From assembly GCA_007449985.2 (NCBI GenBank), contig VIIQ02000163.1:124001-188000 (forward strand): a stretch of 64,000 nucleotides of DNA, read 5' to 3'. This DNA is from Desmodesmus armatus (lineage: Eukaryota; Chlorophyta; Chlorophyceae; Sphaeropleales; Scenedesmaceae). Shown here piece after piece: positions 21,680 through 39,204 of the stretch; the first letter of the stretch is position 1; every line of letters begins with the position of its first letter. The position numbers were made by a program, and so were the translations under genes. Below the pieces are notes generated by a model. It did not search any database. It worked only from the letters and a program-made list of their open reading frames with translations, and was not told the DNA's origin.

Positions 21680-24600
21680 GCATGTAGTCAGCCTTGCCCT
21701 CAGTACGCTGCCGCAGGGATGGCATCCAACCTCCCTGCCCCCCAGTGAACCTTGTGCTCTCTGTGCTGGCCTACCTTCATTCCATCAGGTTGCCTCCCAT
21801 CGCTCCCCGCCCTTAGTTTTTCTTGTCCACCAGTGCCTCAGCATCCCTGCAGGCAACAACACAGCACGGCACAGCACGGGGCAGCATAACAATCACAAAT
21901 GGCCACATGGCAGTTGGGGAGGTAATGCAGCATCAGTGATGTGAATGTTTATCTTGGGGGCATGAAAAATGGACACTTTCCCCACTGGGCGGGTACGGTA
22001 AGAGTCTTCACACTAGAAAGTTGGCTGGCATGTGCTGCCTGTGGATTCATAGCTACATGAGGATAGGCAAATGCTGTGCCAGCAAACTGTCGTGGCCTGG
22101 CCCGCTGCAGCAGGCAGGCCATGTTGCTGCAAGAAACTGCAGAGCCAGTTAAATGAGATTCGCGTTTAGCAACACCTTCAGGTTACACAGCCTTGCTCAA
22201 CATAGGCCACTGCACACCAATGCTGCTAACCCGGTGCAGTGCACCATGAGTTGACCAATCCCTGAAGGTTCCAGTCATGCTGTGCTATCATTGCAAGCAG
22301 CTGCCCATCCCACACTGTGGGGTAAAGTTTACCCATGACACCTGTAACCGTGTCCATGTCCGTGGTAGTGCTTCTCCCCGGGGCCGAACCCTCGGCCAGG
22401 CCTATCCACCCAGATGACCGTTGCGGTGTTGGAGGTGACGGTAGCGCCCAAGCTGTTGACTGCTGTGGCAGTGACGCGGAAGCGGCCTGGGTGGCGGGAC
22501 CAGATGGAGGCTTGGGCGACACCCTGGGAGTTGGTGAGCTTGGATGTTGACTGGCTCTGGTGCTGGCCGTTACGGGGGTAGGGATGGGGGTGTTCCCGCC
22601 TGTAGGATGTCTCAGCAGTGGGTGTGGGGAGCTGAGCATCGGGCCCAACTTCTTGAAGGGGCTCCTCCCAGGACAGGCCATCCATCAAGGTGTCATCAGC
22701 TGCAGCGGCAGACTGAGTAGACTGCTGGGAAGCCATGGGCTTGATGCTGAACGTAACCTTGATGTCACCGACAGCCTTGTCTAGCTGGGCTGAGAGGAGG
22801 GCGTAGGTGGACACTGGGACGTGCTGGGTTGCCGGTGTGAGTGCGATGGTCGTGAAAGCGGCGGCAGCCGCAGCAGCATTCCAGGTCAGGGTGACGGGTG
22901 TGATGGAGATCATGGTGCCATCTGGGGTTGTGTATTCGGCTGCCACGCTCACTACAGCATCTTCAGTGCTGATCAAGGAGATGCGTGCAACTCCGTTTGC
23001 GTCTGTTCTGCGGATAAAGGTCTGCAGGGCCCTCGCAATGGCTGCATCCTCCATAGGTACAAGGTCTCCAAGTTTTGTGGCGGCCGGCACAGATGATTCT
23101 GGGACAACCTGAACAGATTCTGCTCCAGATTCGCCGAGGGTGATTGTGACATCTGTGTTCGGGATGGGAGTGCCGTCCAAGTCTACGGCCGTGACCAAGA
23201 TTGTCACAGGGTCTGGACCGGGTGTCACAGGGGCCTGAGGAGCGGTGACGACTGGGGGGCTGGTGAGCCAAATGACAGAACTTAGGTATTGGCTCGGACT
23301 CAGCCAGCGACCTGTTGCCGTCTGGACTGCTGCTTTTGCCAATGTTTCGCCGGCCTCTTGCCTGGGGGCCAGAAGAAACGGTGCGTTGCCAAGCGCGTCG
23401 GTCGCAGCGGTCCCGGCGATAGTGTAGTCGTTCAAGATGCCCGCGCGCTCTGAGGGACCCCTAGCAGGGTTATCTTCGTTGTCACGCTCCTTGCGAAGGA
23501 AGGTGACTTGGATGTTTGCAAGGCCAGCCTGAGCTGCGGTAGCCATGGAGCGAGCTGCGACCTGTCCTGCCGAATTGGAGTCGTCATGTGTAGCCTGGCT
23601 TTGGGCATCGTTGATGTTGGGGTCCAGCAGGCTGTATGTAGCAATGACTGGGAGTGGCTGGCCAACCTGCACTCAAGGGCAGGAAGAATCGTCGTCAACA
23701 GCAAGCATGTAAGGGCAGCAGGGGTAGTGGCAGCAGCAACATGTATGCTCACTGAGCAGTAGATGTTGCCGTAATTGTTGGCAACAAGTAAAGCTGTCAG
23801 TTTTGCTCCTTTGCCCTCGCACATTCGCCTCAAGCATAAACTGTCGGCCGCAAAGTTCAGCCGTGCACTGCATATGGGCAGCCTTGCATCAGTTGCATAC
23901 AACAGTGCCATCCATCTCTGCAATCCTGTTGCTCAGCTCATTGAGCTGCGGCACAGTCACTCGGTGAGAATATCATAATGGCAGGGCTTGACTCCGAGCT
24001 TGGCAAACAGCATTGCCTCTGGGGCGATGTAGCTTTGCCACAGTGGTAAAAAACTTATGAAGGCTTCGTTATTAACGTAATCAACTTAGTGCCTTGTACT
24101 TGCCTTGAAGGCACCTGCTCACGACCTACGTGACCCAAAGACCCACCTGTGCAGCAACGTTGCGCCCTGCTGGCTGCGTAATCCTCACAGTGTAGCCCAC
24201 CCACTCAATCTGGAAGGTTCCCACAGCCACCTGCGAACCTGAGATGGATGCTGATACTGTGTAGTCAGACAAGCCTGGCTGGGAGCTGATGCTGCTGAAA
24301 AAACTTACACCTCCAAAAAAAGTAGTAATGCTGATCGAGCCAGAGCTGACGGGGGTCCAGGGGTCACCGAGCGTCCCAGTACCGTTCACCAATGTAATGG
24401 TTACTACGGTGTTCGGCACCGGCTTGCAGAAGGTGTTTGGTGGGCAGTCCTCATCAGACATCAGGATGAGTCGGAGTGACGTGGGCGTTCCGATCTCAAA
24501 TGCTGTGGCCGCCAGGTCATAGTTACCTGGCACAGCAGCAGTTAAATAAAAACACAACTCCCGTGAGTTACAGGACCCAGAACTGGGTCCCACCGGTGGG

Positions 24601-25640
24601 TACACCCTGCAGATGCAACACACAGCTGGGACGCCTACTCCCAGCAATCAGGGGAAGCTGCTTGCTCAAAGCATGTGCGTACGTGTTTGTAAGTAGCGGC
24701 TGCTGCAATTGAGCCATGCTAACATGCAGGGCTGTGTGGCCTACTGCGTGTGGCAGCAGGCAGTGCACTGGAGACTACACGAGCCGCTGGGCATCATTCT
24801 CCTTCCCGTTCAGTCACTTACGAAGGTCTGTTACAGTGGCTTTGTAGTTGACCGCCAGAGCCAGCTGGGGTGCAAGTGCTGCCACCACCACCAGCAGCAG
24901 GGGCCACTGCCAGGCCATCCCCATAATGCTGTGCAAGTGCAACAAAATAACGGGGAGCACAAAATTGTTCAGAAATTAGCAATCACTGAACGAGTTCTAC
25001 TGGTGCCAGCTACATGGGTATCAACAGGACATGTGAGTGGTATAATGTCGTCAGGGGACCAGTTGATGGGCTGCTCCGACTGCACTCCCGACACCTCTTC
25101 GTAGGCTGGGACGTCGTGCATACTATTGCGTGTTCAGCGCTCTGATTTCGCCATGCTCACCTGGCCAGGAAGTAGCGCGCTGAACCTTCCCTGCAAGATG
25201 CGTCAGGTAAAAGAGGTAGAACACGTCAAACGTTTCTTTACTATAAATTTAAAGTGTTTGATTATCAGCAGGAGCACTGGGGGGTAGCTTTTATCGGCTC
25301 CAGCAGGCCACTCGGCAACAAACGGTGTAACATTGCGACCCCTATACAAGACGATTAAACTTTGAATAAGCATTTTAAATACCTTTGCAGCCCAATCCTG
25401 CTGAAGGGTCTTTGTCTCCTCGATGCTATTTTGGGCGGGGTCACCTAAACTCGTCCAGCCTGGGTGCCACCTTATTGATGTATTATTTTGGACCGTTTGG
25501 CTGCAATAACGGCAGCCGGTTCAGTACGAGCGGGCCTGCAAGACCACAACATCTATCCCGCGTGACACTCTGCGGAACACAATTGACTTGCAAGTGCGCC
25601 TATGCGTCGCATTGTACCTGATAAAGTCCCTTGAGATAAA
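21680..25640 (-). repeat. right arm of the inverted gene duplication
   Basis: Reverse-complement partner of about 12280-16110. It carries copy B of the Ig-like gene with its upstream region (to about 25640) and downstream region (to about 21680). Confidence 0.85.
21813..24918 (-). CDS. secreted Ig-like-repeat protein, copy B (intact)
   Basis: Four exons on the minus strand: 24822-24918, 24147-24526, 22342-23666 and 21813-21846. Phases agree throughout, giving about 611 residues. An in-frame ATG six bases upstream (24924) could add two residues. Signal peptide: MAWQWPLLLVVVAALAPQ then LALA. Exon 2 holds DCPPNTFCKPVP and a beta-rich domain. Exon 3 holds Big_1-type Ig-like stretches (VDLDGTPIPNTDVTITL; LTNSQGVAQASIW) and a His/Gly-rich end, KHYHGHGHGYR. 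The donor after exon 3 is GTGTCA where copy A has GTGAGG. If it is not used, translation ends five codons later (RCHG, stop) instead of using the last exon (DAEALVDKKN). Probably a wall or matrix protein; no catalytic motif is seen. This is the functional member of the pair. Confidence 0.75.
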
Positions 25641-26130
25641 CCTGGGTGTACGTCATTGTAGCAGTCACTCGTCTGCCCATGTCGGTCAGCTGTAAGCACT
25701 GACGTGCTTACTGTGCTGATGCTTGATGGTGCTGGGAGACTGATGGCTCACTGATGGGCGTATGCACCTCTGCAGCAAGAGTCTGCTTTATCCGATAAAC
25801 AGAGCTGGTTCCAACACTGCTGTGATTGCAACATCGAAGCACAGTACCGTGTGCATCTCGGGGCACAGCAAGAGTAGCAACAGTAGCCAGCAGGCACATT
25901 TGACATGTGTGCATGCATGCGTCTCCAAGCGCAAGTATGTTACTTCAAATCAAATCAAAGTTACACCTGTAGCTATGAAACTCAAGAGCTCATGCCAGCC
26001 ATTCACTGATATCACGGAGATAGCACAACAACCCAGAAGGAACAACATACTGAAGATCAAAACAGAGAAGCCTGACGCTTTTGTGAGGATGAAAACCAAA
26101 CCTAAAATCCCCAAGCGTACTATCTAAGTG

Positions 26131-26186
26131 CACGATGTACTTTGTGGGTTACCAACGGCACGATGTACTTTGTGGGTTACCAACGG
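26131..26186 (+). repeat. 28-bp tandem duplication
   Basis: Two adjacent identical 28-bp units that begin CACGATGTAC and end ACCAACGG. Confidence 0.9.
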
Positions 26187-27088
26187 TACGGACACCCACC
26201 GGCTGACCCCCTCCTCAGGCAAAATGTAAGGGTGAAGGGGGCTGACCCCTTCACCATGTGGCGCACCCCCTTCACTGCCATTCAAGGCTGTGTGGCTACG
26301 GTGTGAAGGGTAGGGGCTTAGGCACTGATGAATGGGGGTTGCCGCCTTGTGTAACTGGGTATGTGTGAAAATTGTATGGTGGAATGGGCGTGGCGCTTTG
26401 AGGGTGTTGAGGGTCACACATGCAACGGTAACTGACTAAGCCTAGGGTGGCAAATATTCAACGTTAGATACTTAGCTACAGTAGATATGTGTAGATATCG
26501 GTAGATGCACGGTCCTCTTGAAAGGCATATACCGTTAGGTCAAACAGGTGTTCTGCTGCAGAGTTGTAGCAGCTGGGGTGCTGTTGTGCAAAAGGGTTGA
26601 ACAGCAAGCTGTTTTATGTCCGGAGGGACCTGTTGGCGTTGCCCAAGAGTGTTGAGGATATATATGCGTGTCCTGTGGCCGCGGTGTGTGCATATTGTCT
26701 GCCTGTTGCCTGTGCTGTGCATGGCCTGGAGTGGGCGTGTGATGGATCAACACCTGTTCTGCATGCAGGCAGCACTTGGCGCTCAGTATCTTGGCTTAAA
26801 AGATAACAATGGGATACATATTGATTACTTCCCGATTTCTTGCGGATTGCACAATGCTTATGCCGGGACCCTTGGTACCATATGGATGTAATTGTAATGA
26901 AGTTTCTAACGAACAGTATTCAAAACGTTAGAATTAACGTGCGTCTAACATCAGCTGCACATGACCCCCACATTATGACGCCACCCTAGCTAAGCCTGTT
27001 GGTTCAGGCACTGTTTTAGGCATACTAGGCCTGTTGTAGAAGAATGTTGGGGAAGATATCAGACAGGTACCATTTGAGCACTCTAAAT

Positions 27089-27242
27089 CACCACGTTTAA
27101 TTACAACACCACAAGCCAAGACTGTGGTCCACCATACATATTGCAGTACAAGCACTTTTTTTTGAAATCACCCTCACCACGTTTAATTACAACACCACAA
27201 GCCAAGACTGTGGTCCACCATACATATTGCAGTACAAGCACT
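27089..27242 (+). repeat. direct repeat of about 67 bp, two copies
   Basis: The sequence beginning CACCACGTTTAATTACAACA occurs at about 27089-27155 and again at about 27175-27242, nearly identical, with a T-rich gap between. It is probably a recent local duplication. Confidence 0.9.
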
Positions 27243-27884
27243 AATCAAAGCATTTACTGAAGACCCAGTGCGCTTCAAGAATGGATTAAAACGAAAGTTC
27301 TCAATCAAAAATCACACAGACGAGATGTTCCATCGTGACGTGATTATTACCCGTCCCTCACACTTTGGCGGGCAAGCCTGGATTATCGCTGCGTTAGCAT
27401 CCATCGCCTCTGTAACGCATTAATCAACACAAAAACCCGATACGCTCGTCGTTGTGGCTTTGCACATCCTCCTGGACAGCATGTTGTGTTGACAGCAGTA
27501 GGTAGTGTAGCAGTTGCGAAGTTTTCGAACAGAATATGCAGCAATACAGTTTGCAATAAGAGTTGTAAAACCGGAAACCTATTTCAGGCAAGGATGTTCA
27601 TCCTCGGGTAAGGCCGCCTGTTCCTTTGAGGCCCTGTTCTGTCAGCAGGGTCACCCTAACCCCTGCTTGAGCGCACCCTGCTTGCGAACCTGCAACACCT
27701 GCATTGTTAGACACTCCATTCTGCTTGGTTGTAGGTTCATGCAGTGTCAGCACGTTGCCTGCAGTCACGTAACAGTGCTTGCTTTCCTCAGCTGCTAGCG
27801 TCAAGCTCTCCTGCTGCTGCTGTCTGCCAATCCCTTTGCCCCACGGTGCAGCGGGAAGCAGGCTGCTAGCCGAAGATCCTCTAG

Positions 27885-29644
27885 GAGTCAACAGATACAG
27901 AATGAGATGGCCACTGCCGTAAGAGTGAGCTGACAATGCGGGATGCTACCATGATAATATTGCAGACGAATGCACCAAGCAGACACTTGCTGCTCGCCAG
28001 CCTACTGCAGTGCATGACACGGTCTGCACAGTCTGTGCCTACAAATGAGCTTGCCGCATAACTGGAACGCCAATACTGCTTTGAGTCTGTTGTTGCTCTT
28101 GTTACCACCAGCATCGATGTAGCTGCTGCTCTGCAACCGCTGTCCTCACTACTGGTACTGCTGCTGCTGCTGCTGCTGCTGGCGTCTGCTGCTGCTGGCG
28201 TCTGCTGCTGCTGCTGCTGCTGCTGTAGGAGGCCTGTGACGCTGCCAGTGCTGACGTGGCCCGTGAGAAGTGGCTGGAGCTGGAGGTGGAGCGGCAGCGG
28301 CAGGTGGCTGACGCGTCAGTGGAGCAGCTGTCATGTGTGGAGCGGGACAAGAAGGAACTTGCCAAACGGGTGAAGCAGCTGGAGGTGGGTGGGTAGTTCC
28401 ATCAACTTTGCAAAGGCTTGAGTATGTGCTGGGCTGTCAAGCAGTCATCTGGGGCAATCCAGCCCAGGCATTGCGACTACAGGGGCCCTGCGCATGCGCT
28501 CGGTCACGGCACATTGGTGGATAGTCCATAGGCTCATGGGCCTCCCTGCATGCGCACCTTAGTAAGGAGGTCAATGCCCAACTCACACCACGCCGCTGCC
28601 GAATGCAAGGACGCCTTATAACCCTCTGCTGAACAAGGTGTCACCGACACGGCGGCCGTTATGTGTCGTGCTGTATGCTGTGCAGGGTGCTCTGCCACAG
28701 TACGAGGCGTAAACTGGACGCAATGCATTGAGCACGCACATCTGTTACCTTTATGTTGCATTGGGAAAAATCCTCGAACCTCAAATCTCCCTACAACACT
28801 CCCCTGCTGAACAGGGTGCTACGCCATGCTGTGTCGTGCTGTGTGCTGTGCAGGGCGCTCTGGCACGGCACGAGACATACGCCAAGTTGGAGGCTCAACA
28901 AGTGACACACAACTCATTGACTGTGCACGTCTGCCACTCTCTGTATACCCCCCTGCTAGTCACCATGTCATGCTGTGCTGTGTTGTGCTGTGTTCTGTGC
29001 AGGGCGCTCTGGCACAGCACGAGACATACGCCAAGTTGGAGGCTCAAGGTGCCCAGCAGGTGGAGCTGGAGATGAGAAAGCTGAGGCTGCAAGTGAAGGA
29101 AAAGTCCTTGGAGGTACAGTCACTGCAGCAGAAGCTGGAGGGAGCAAGGCAGCAGATGAAGGCGGATGCAAAGGCAGGAGCAGTCCTTGGTGTGGCTACA
29201 AATGCGGCCTGGTAAGCACTGGTGATAATGGCAGTTGTCAGGGCAAGGACGATGAAAAGCGCGACGAAGTGTGGGAGTTGATGATGGTCTTTGTCGGGGG
29301 TGGGGTGGCGCTCCCTGCAGGTGCAAGGGAGTCACAACCTGGAGGCATTCAGAAACACCCGGCTCAGTTGCTCTACACTTGACTTGTCATTGACCAACCA
29401 TCCCTACAGCTGCCTGCTATGTTGTGCAGCGGAAGCTCACAGAAACCTCAAGACATGGAATCCATCACTCACAGCATCATGTTGTTGTCGTTTGTACAGG
29501 GAAGCGCACCGTCAGCTGCTGCGGCAGCTGTTTGCGCTTGTGGTGCGTGGCAGTGCAGCTGTGCAGGCCCTCAATGCAGCAATGCAGCAGCCGATGGGAG
29601 CTGCTGTATATCCAGCAGGTGGGCGTCGGGACTGTATGTTGCGC

Positions 29645-29713
<69 letters not shown>

Positions 29714-31028
29714 AACAAGGGTTTTGCTGACCGTTGTTGGGAACCAATCGCATTTGTGGCTTGCGTATGAGGGCATCTGGCAGCTGACCAGGCATGACAT
29801 CATGGCAGCGCAGCAACGCTGAGCAAAGCTGGTACTGTCACACGAGGCACCGTCCAGGACCTGTTGCAGCAGCACTAGTCGGCCAGGCCTCCTGAGGCTG
29901 GTCTGCACACAGACCTTTCTCAAGGAAAAGCAAAAAAGGAAGTCAAGTTGGCTCAGTAGCATACTCTAGATTACGGCACTTGAGCAGACACTGTTGCAGG
30001 GTGTGCCATGCATACGCTCCTGTTGTCCATCAGCACCGTGATCAACCAACCCACTCATGCAATCAACTTTCTGTCCCAAATAATGGACCTTCAAACCTGG
30101 ACCTTCAAACCTGACCCTAGCACTGTGGTGTCATGCCGCAGGCATGTCTCAGTGCGTAGAGGTCCTGGAGTCCCTCATCGCCCTGCGCAAGACCTGCGCC
30201 CACCTCCTGTCAGCAGGCGGCATGAGCTCCAACACCCAGCCTGGCTCCAACCCGGGCTCCTTCAACGGAACAGCAGCGCCCACGCCCGCCTGCTCAGCTG
30301 CAGTGCCCGTACCGCCGCCTTGGAGGGGTGCGTACTCCAATGGAGGTGCAGCAGCAGTACCAGAGGTCCTAAGCAGCAAGGCACCATTTCAGACTCAAAG
30401 GATGCCATCTGGTCCAGCCAGCTACAGCCACGACATCAGCAGTACTGCTGCGGGTGCTGTCAGCTGTAACAGCACCCAGCCAGGCAGGGGGTGCAGCTAC
30501 GGGGTGCAGGGCTCTAGCGCAGCACAGCGGCTGCCACCGACCGCAGAAGGCTACAGCTGCTGCTTCGGCCACCAGGAGATGCACACAGACAACGGCACGT
30601 ACTCAGGCATCGAACCCTGCAGTCAGCAGGGTATGTCGCTGGGCCACTGCCCCCGGGCTGACGGACTCAGAAGCAACACGCACAACGGCGTGTACGGAGG
30701 CTCGTCTGCTGCATCTGGGCTAAGGATGGAGTGCAGTCCAGCAGAGTTCCAGCCTCGCTCTAGCAGCGGTACAGCTATTCAGCGCCTGCGGCGACTGCAG
30801 GGTGCAAAGGCCGCATCTGGGCAGCTGCACAGCAACAGTGCCGCACCACACAACAGCATCCCAGCTGTGTCGTACTGCGCTGAGGGTGCGGAAGGCAGCG
30901 GGCGGGGCTATGGCTCTCAGATGCATCAGGGGCCACACAGCCCCTATGGAACCAGGTCAAACAGGTGCAGTGAGTACCATACCCCACACTCTGACGCAGC
31001 AAGCACGGAGTGGTGGTCGATGCAGTGA
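27885..31028 (+). CDS. coiled-coil family protein, paralogue 1, Ser/Gln-rich tail
   Basis: Five exons joined by GT-AG borders with consistent phase: 27885-27924, 28229-28384, 29003-29211, 29500-29618 and 30142-31028 (stop). They give about 470 residues; the 5' end is not identified. The second exon is strongly coiled coil (EKWLELEVERQRQ, KKELAKRVKQLE). The third (209 nt, the same length as in paralogue 2) continues it (LRLQVKEKSLEVQSLQQKLE). The fourth gives WEAHRQLLRQLFALVVRG. The last exon starts GMSQCVEVLESLIALRKTCAHLL and becomes a long disordered Ser/Gly/Gln-rich tail ending STEWWSMQ. No enzyme motif or membrane segment is seen. The exon plan is shared with the genes at 34386, 46296 and 56299. 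Possibly a structural or scaffold protein; function unknown. Confidence 0.65.
28155..28227 (+). repeat. CTG-rich microsatellite directly before a splice acceptor
   Basis: CTG repeats with two interruptions run to the TAG acceptor of exon 28229-28384 and take the place of its pyrimidine tract. Confidence 0.85.
28640..29060 (+). repeat. three copies of the acceptor plus exon start (paralogue 1)
   Basis: The true exon starts at 29003 (GCAG, then GALAQHETYAKLEAQ). Copies of the same junction occur near 28856 (GALARHETYAKLEAQ, then it loses similarity) and near 28687 (GALPQYEA, then a stop). Each is preceded by the same GTGCTGTG-type intron end. The spacings are about 170 and 147 bp. Confidence 0.8.
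29646..29713 (+). repeat. (CTG)n microsatellite, intronic
   Basis: About 22 CTG units in the intron between exons 29500-29618 and 30142-31028, in CTG orientation on the sense strand. Confidence 0.95.
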
Positions 31029-34000
31029 GAGAGCACGGCCCGACATGTGTGCACGGTACTGCAGGTGCTGCTACACGCAGATGGCATCTGCGAGGTGCAA
31101 CTTGAGGCAGTGGAACTGGAATGAAAAACAGTCTGCCGCAAACTGCGCGGCACATGTTCATGCAGAGAGATGACGCCATTGGGAAGGAGGGAGGGAGGAC
31201 TGGTCTGCTGCTCGTTGATGTTTATGCATTTACAACGTATGTATGCATGGGTGGCTGGTAATAACTTATGCCAACACCGCAGGTGTGATACGCATTCATC
31301 TAAACTTATGCTCAACATGTTTGCATATGCAAGGGCTGCAGCCAGGGCTTGCGCCCGGGTCTGCACTGTCTGCTGGGGTGCGGTGCTGCAGCAACAGCGG
31401 CCAAACCAGTTGAAAGTACATATCACGGGAGTGTGTGTGGTTGATGGGTCTGTGCAGGCCCTTAGCCGTGATAAGATTCATGCTGTACTCTATATATACG
31501 TTGTGCTGTCACACATGTGTACCTCGCTGCTGGTCTTTCATCTGGGCAATTCCTTCCCTGCCACAAAGCTAGGCTTGCTTGTGGTCTGTGTTGCAGCAGC
31601 ATCACAGTGACACTTACCCTGGCTTGTGTGTACAGGGGCTGATACGTAGGACAACTTTGTGAGTGTGCCAAACGGGGCTTCTACCTGGGTGTTGGGGCTT
31701 TGTCACCCTTTTACGTGTGTAAGCCTATTGTACTCACACGTCCTGTGATATTAGGCTCTTTGTAGTGGCAGCCGGTGAGTAACAGGCTGTGTTCCTTATC
31801 TTTCTTTGACACTACTGTTTACTGTTAGGTTCCAGAGTGCGTGCCTAGTGTCCAGTTCTGCTGTGCGGCAGGCATCCGGCAACTTGGAGTAGACTGCTCA
31901 AGTGTCATGTTGCCAGGTTGATAGGGGCCCTGTAGTGTTATGCAGCCGTTGCTCGTCATACATCAGGCAGCTATCTTCCACAGCTACTGCAGCAGCACAG
32001 AGGTGCTACTGGAACAGGACTTGAGCTGGTGTTTGCGCTCGAAGCCTTTGACCGGCTGTGCTATGCTGTGCACTGGGAGCAGGGTGGCAAGCCTGCTTGC
32101 TAAGTTGGCAGGGTCGGGCCTCAGCCAGGATAGTGCTTCCTGCAGCTTAACTGCTTGGGATCCACTGGATTGCTCGCTTGTGCATGTGTCGCGCTTGTGT
32201 CATGTGTGCATGTTTGACTGCACATTTCCCCATAAGTTGCACACAGCAGAGAAATGCAGGTGTGCAAGCCGCATGCTGTTCTGTCTCAGAGACAAGTTGT
32301 AGGAGCAGCTTTCCAGGTGGCAAGCAGTAATCCTGCGCATCCGATGATGTCATCATGGCATCATTCATGGGGGCTACAGCCTAGTTGGTTGTGTTAATGT
32401 ATGTTGTTGTCATGGCTGGTGCATTGAGCTGTTTCCACAGAGGTACTGCATCATGTTGATAGTACAAGTACCGCCCTTCCAGCCTGCAGGCAGCTTGCGC
32501 AGATCAGCACTTCCTACTTTGAGTGTCTGACCTGCTGTCTCAAGTCCGCAGAGGGCTGGGTATATGTATGCGTAGGTACTGTTACAGTTACTGTCACCAT
32601 TTGACAGGTACACCCCATATGAGGCATGCACACACCTCCCTCCAGTCATATACACTTTACATGGTTCAGGCTGAGCCTGAGCCTGAGCACCCCATTAGTT
32701 CCATTTTTTGGACAGCAATGCCTATCTGTATCGGGAGTATGTGGCATCCATGTGCACTGCGGCACTGCTGCTAAGTATGTTAGGCTGTGACTCAACCATG
32801 CATAATGTGTTATTGTAGTGTTGACCGGTCATGGCTCACAGCAACCCCCAAACCCTGCGAAGGAGATGCACCAGCAAGGATACCATAGGGGGTGCTGTGG
32901 TGCCTCATATGCCATGTGGTCTGGGCTCGCTGCAATTGCAGGAGTCCTGTATGGTGGGCAAACCATGTTTGGGTTGCAGTACATGCGCTTCTTTACTTAC
33001 TTACTGTTATGTAGATTGGCTGTAAGTAGCAGTGCTGATGTCTTGGCGGCTGCTGTAGGGCCATGTGTCTCCTAATAATTTGGTTTGTCAGGCAAAGAAT
33101 TGGATGAGCGGCTGGGTGTGGGTGGTGGTTCAGGGAGACTCTCCTAGTCCTAGTATGACTAGGTTTTTGTGGAGGAGGGCATGCTTTTCATCCACAAGCG
33201 TATCATTCTTAAATACATGATTGCATACCAGCATGTCTGTGGATCACAGTGCTGTGCCAAGTTGGTGCATGATGTGGATCTGCATGCCTGTTTTGCACGT
33301 CCATCCTGGGCTCACTGAGCAGGATGCAGGTTTCAACCACTTGTAACCATGTTTCTGCGGGTCAGTGTGCTGTTGATCGTACAAAATGGCAGAGATGGCT
33401 TGTCCAAGTAGCTACTGTCCAAGTAGCTACAACAGACCTATAGGTCTGTTGTTGCTGTGCTGGTGTGCCTTACAGGCTAACGGGGCGCACGAGGAATGAT
33501 GGATCACCGTGCATGCAAAATCCAACGCTAAAACAACGCAAACCGCTGCTAAACAACGCTACTGGTGACTCATACAAGTAGTAGCATACTTGTAGTGGCT
33601 GCCAGGCTGGCTCTGGCTCACCATCATTATCATGTAGATCACAGTGACGTCAGTGCCATCTGCAGCACTATTAAGCTGGATCACCATGCACAACATATTC
33701 ACAGCATGCAATGTACGTGTGATGCTTTTCTTCTTGCTTGCCGGAAGGTACTGCTGTACTCCGTTGGGCAACCAGGGCACAGTCATTTTCCAAGGACTTG
33801 TTTCCATGTAAGAACTTGTATCAAAAACACAGTTTTGCAGTTCTTTTCACAAATCACCTCATAGACGGTGTGGCTGCGATACCAATGGCTACGCCCATGC
33901 AGTGCTCTTGCAGTCCATCGTTGTGTGAAGCTGCTCCGTCGCTTTAGATAATTGGGTTGATATTTAACGCAATTGTTCGACAAAAGTGGCCATATACTTG

Positions 34001-34385
34001 GGTAAACAAGCTGCTGCTGCGAGGCAGTATGGAAGGCCACCCACAAGCAGACTGCATCACAGTCATGGAGATAATAAGGTAATCTAGACTTACATCTTGT
34101 TTGAACTGTTTAAGATCATACGCAGCCGCTGGTTGCGCACTGGCATGTGGTGCTACTGCTGTAGTGCTGCTGTATCTCTAGGCATGCACACAAGAGCTGT
34201 ATACAGCAAGCACCGCACCACATGCGGCATATTTTGAGCACTGGTAACGTTATAGTGTGCAGCAGCAGCGTCCAGGAGAAGGCTTGAAACAGCATGACAA
34301 GGCCACCAGGACAGCTGCAGCATCATCAACCCACACCCTGTTCAACTTGTCAGCATGCTGCGTCTGTCCTGCGTTATTGCTACAG
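31029..34385. other. spacer between coiled-coil paralogues 1 and 2
   Basis: About 3.4 kb. A TGTAA at 31718 could end the upstream transcript, and 5' exons of paralogue 2 may lie near 34260-34320. I see no other gene. A 22-bp perfect palindrome is at 33430-33451. Confidence 0.4.

Positions 34386-39204
<4,819 letters not shown>

Larger units (their letters stand above)
25641..27884. other. gene-poor region with short direct repeats
   Basis: No supported gene. An open plus frame at 27187-27420 (78 codons, no upstream ATG; includes FKNGLKRKFSIKNHTDEMF) reads protein-like but matches nothing I know. It may be a remnant of a mobile element, since its first part lies in a direct repeat. Confidence 0.35.

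Noticed and set aside
26131..26186. Two 28-bp repeats as a possible CRISPR array
   Set aside because: Only two copies, directly adjacent, with no spacer.
29477..29962. Poly-Ala, poly-Leu, poly-Cys and poly-Ser frames over CTG tracts
   Set aside because: These are intronic microsatellites of paralogue 1. The frames stay open only because CTG/CAG lacks stops.
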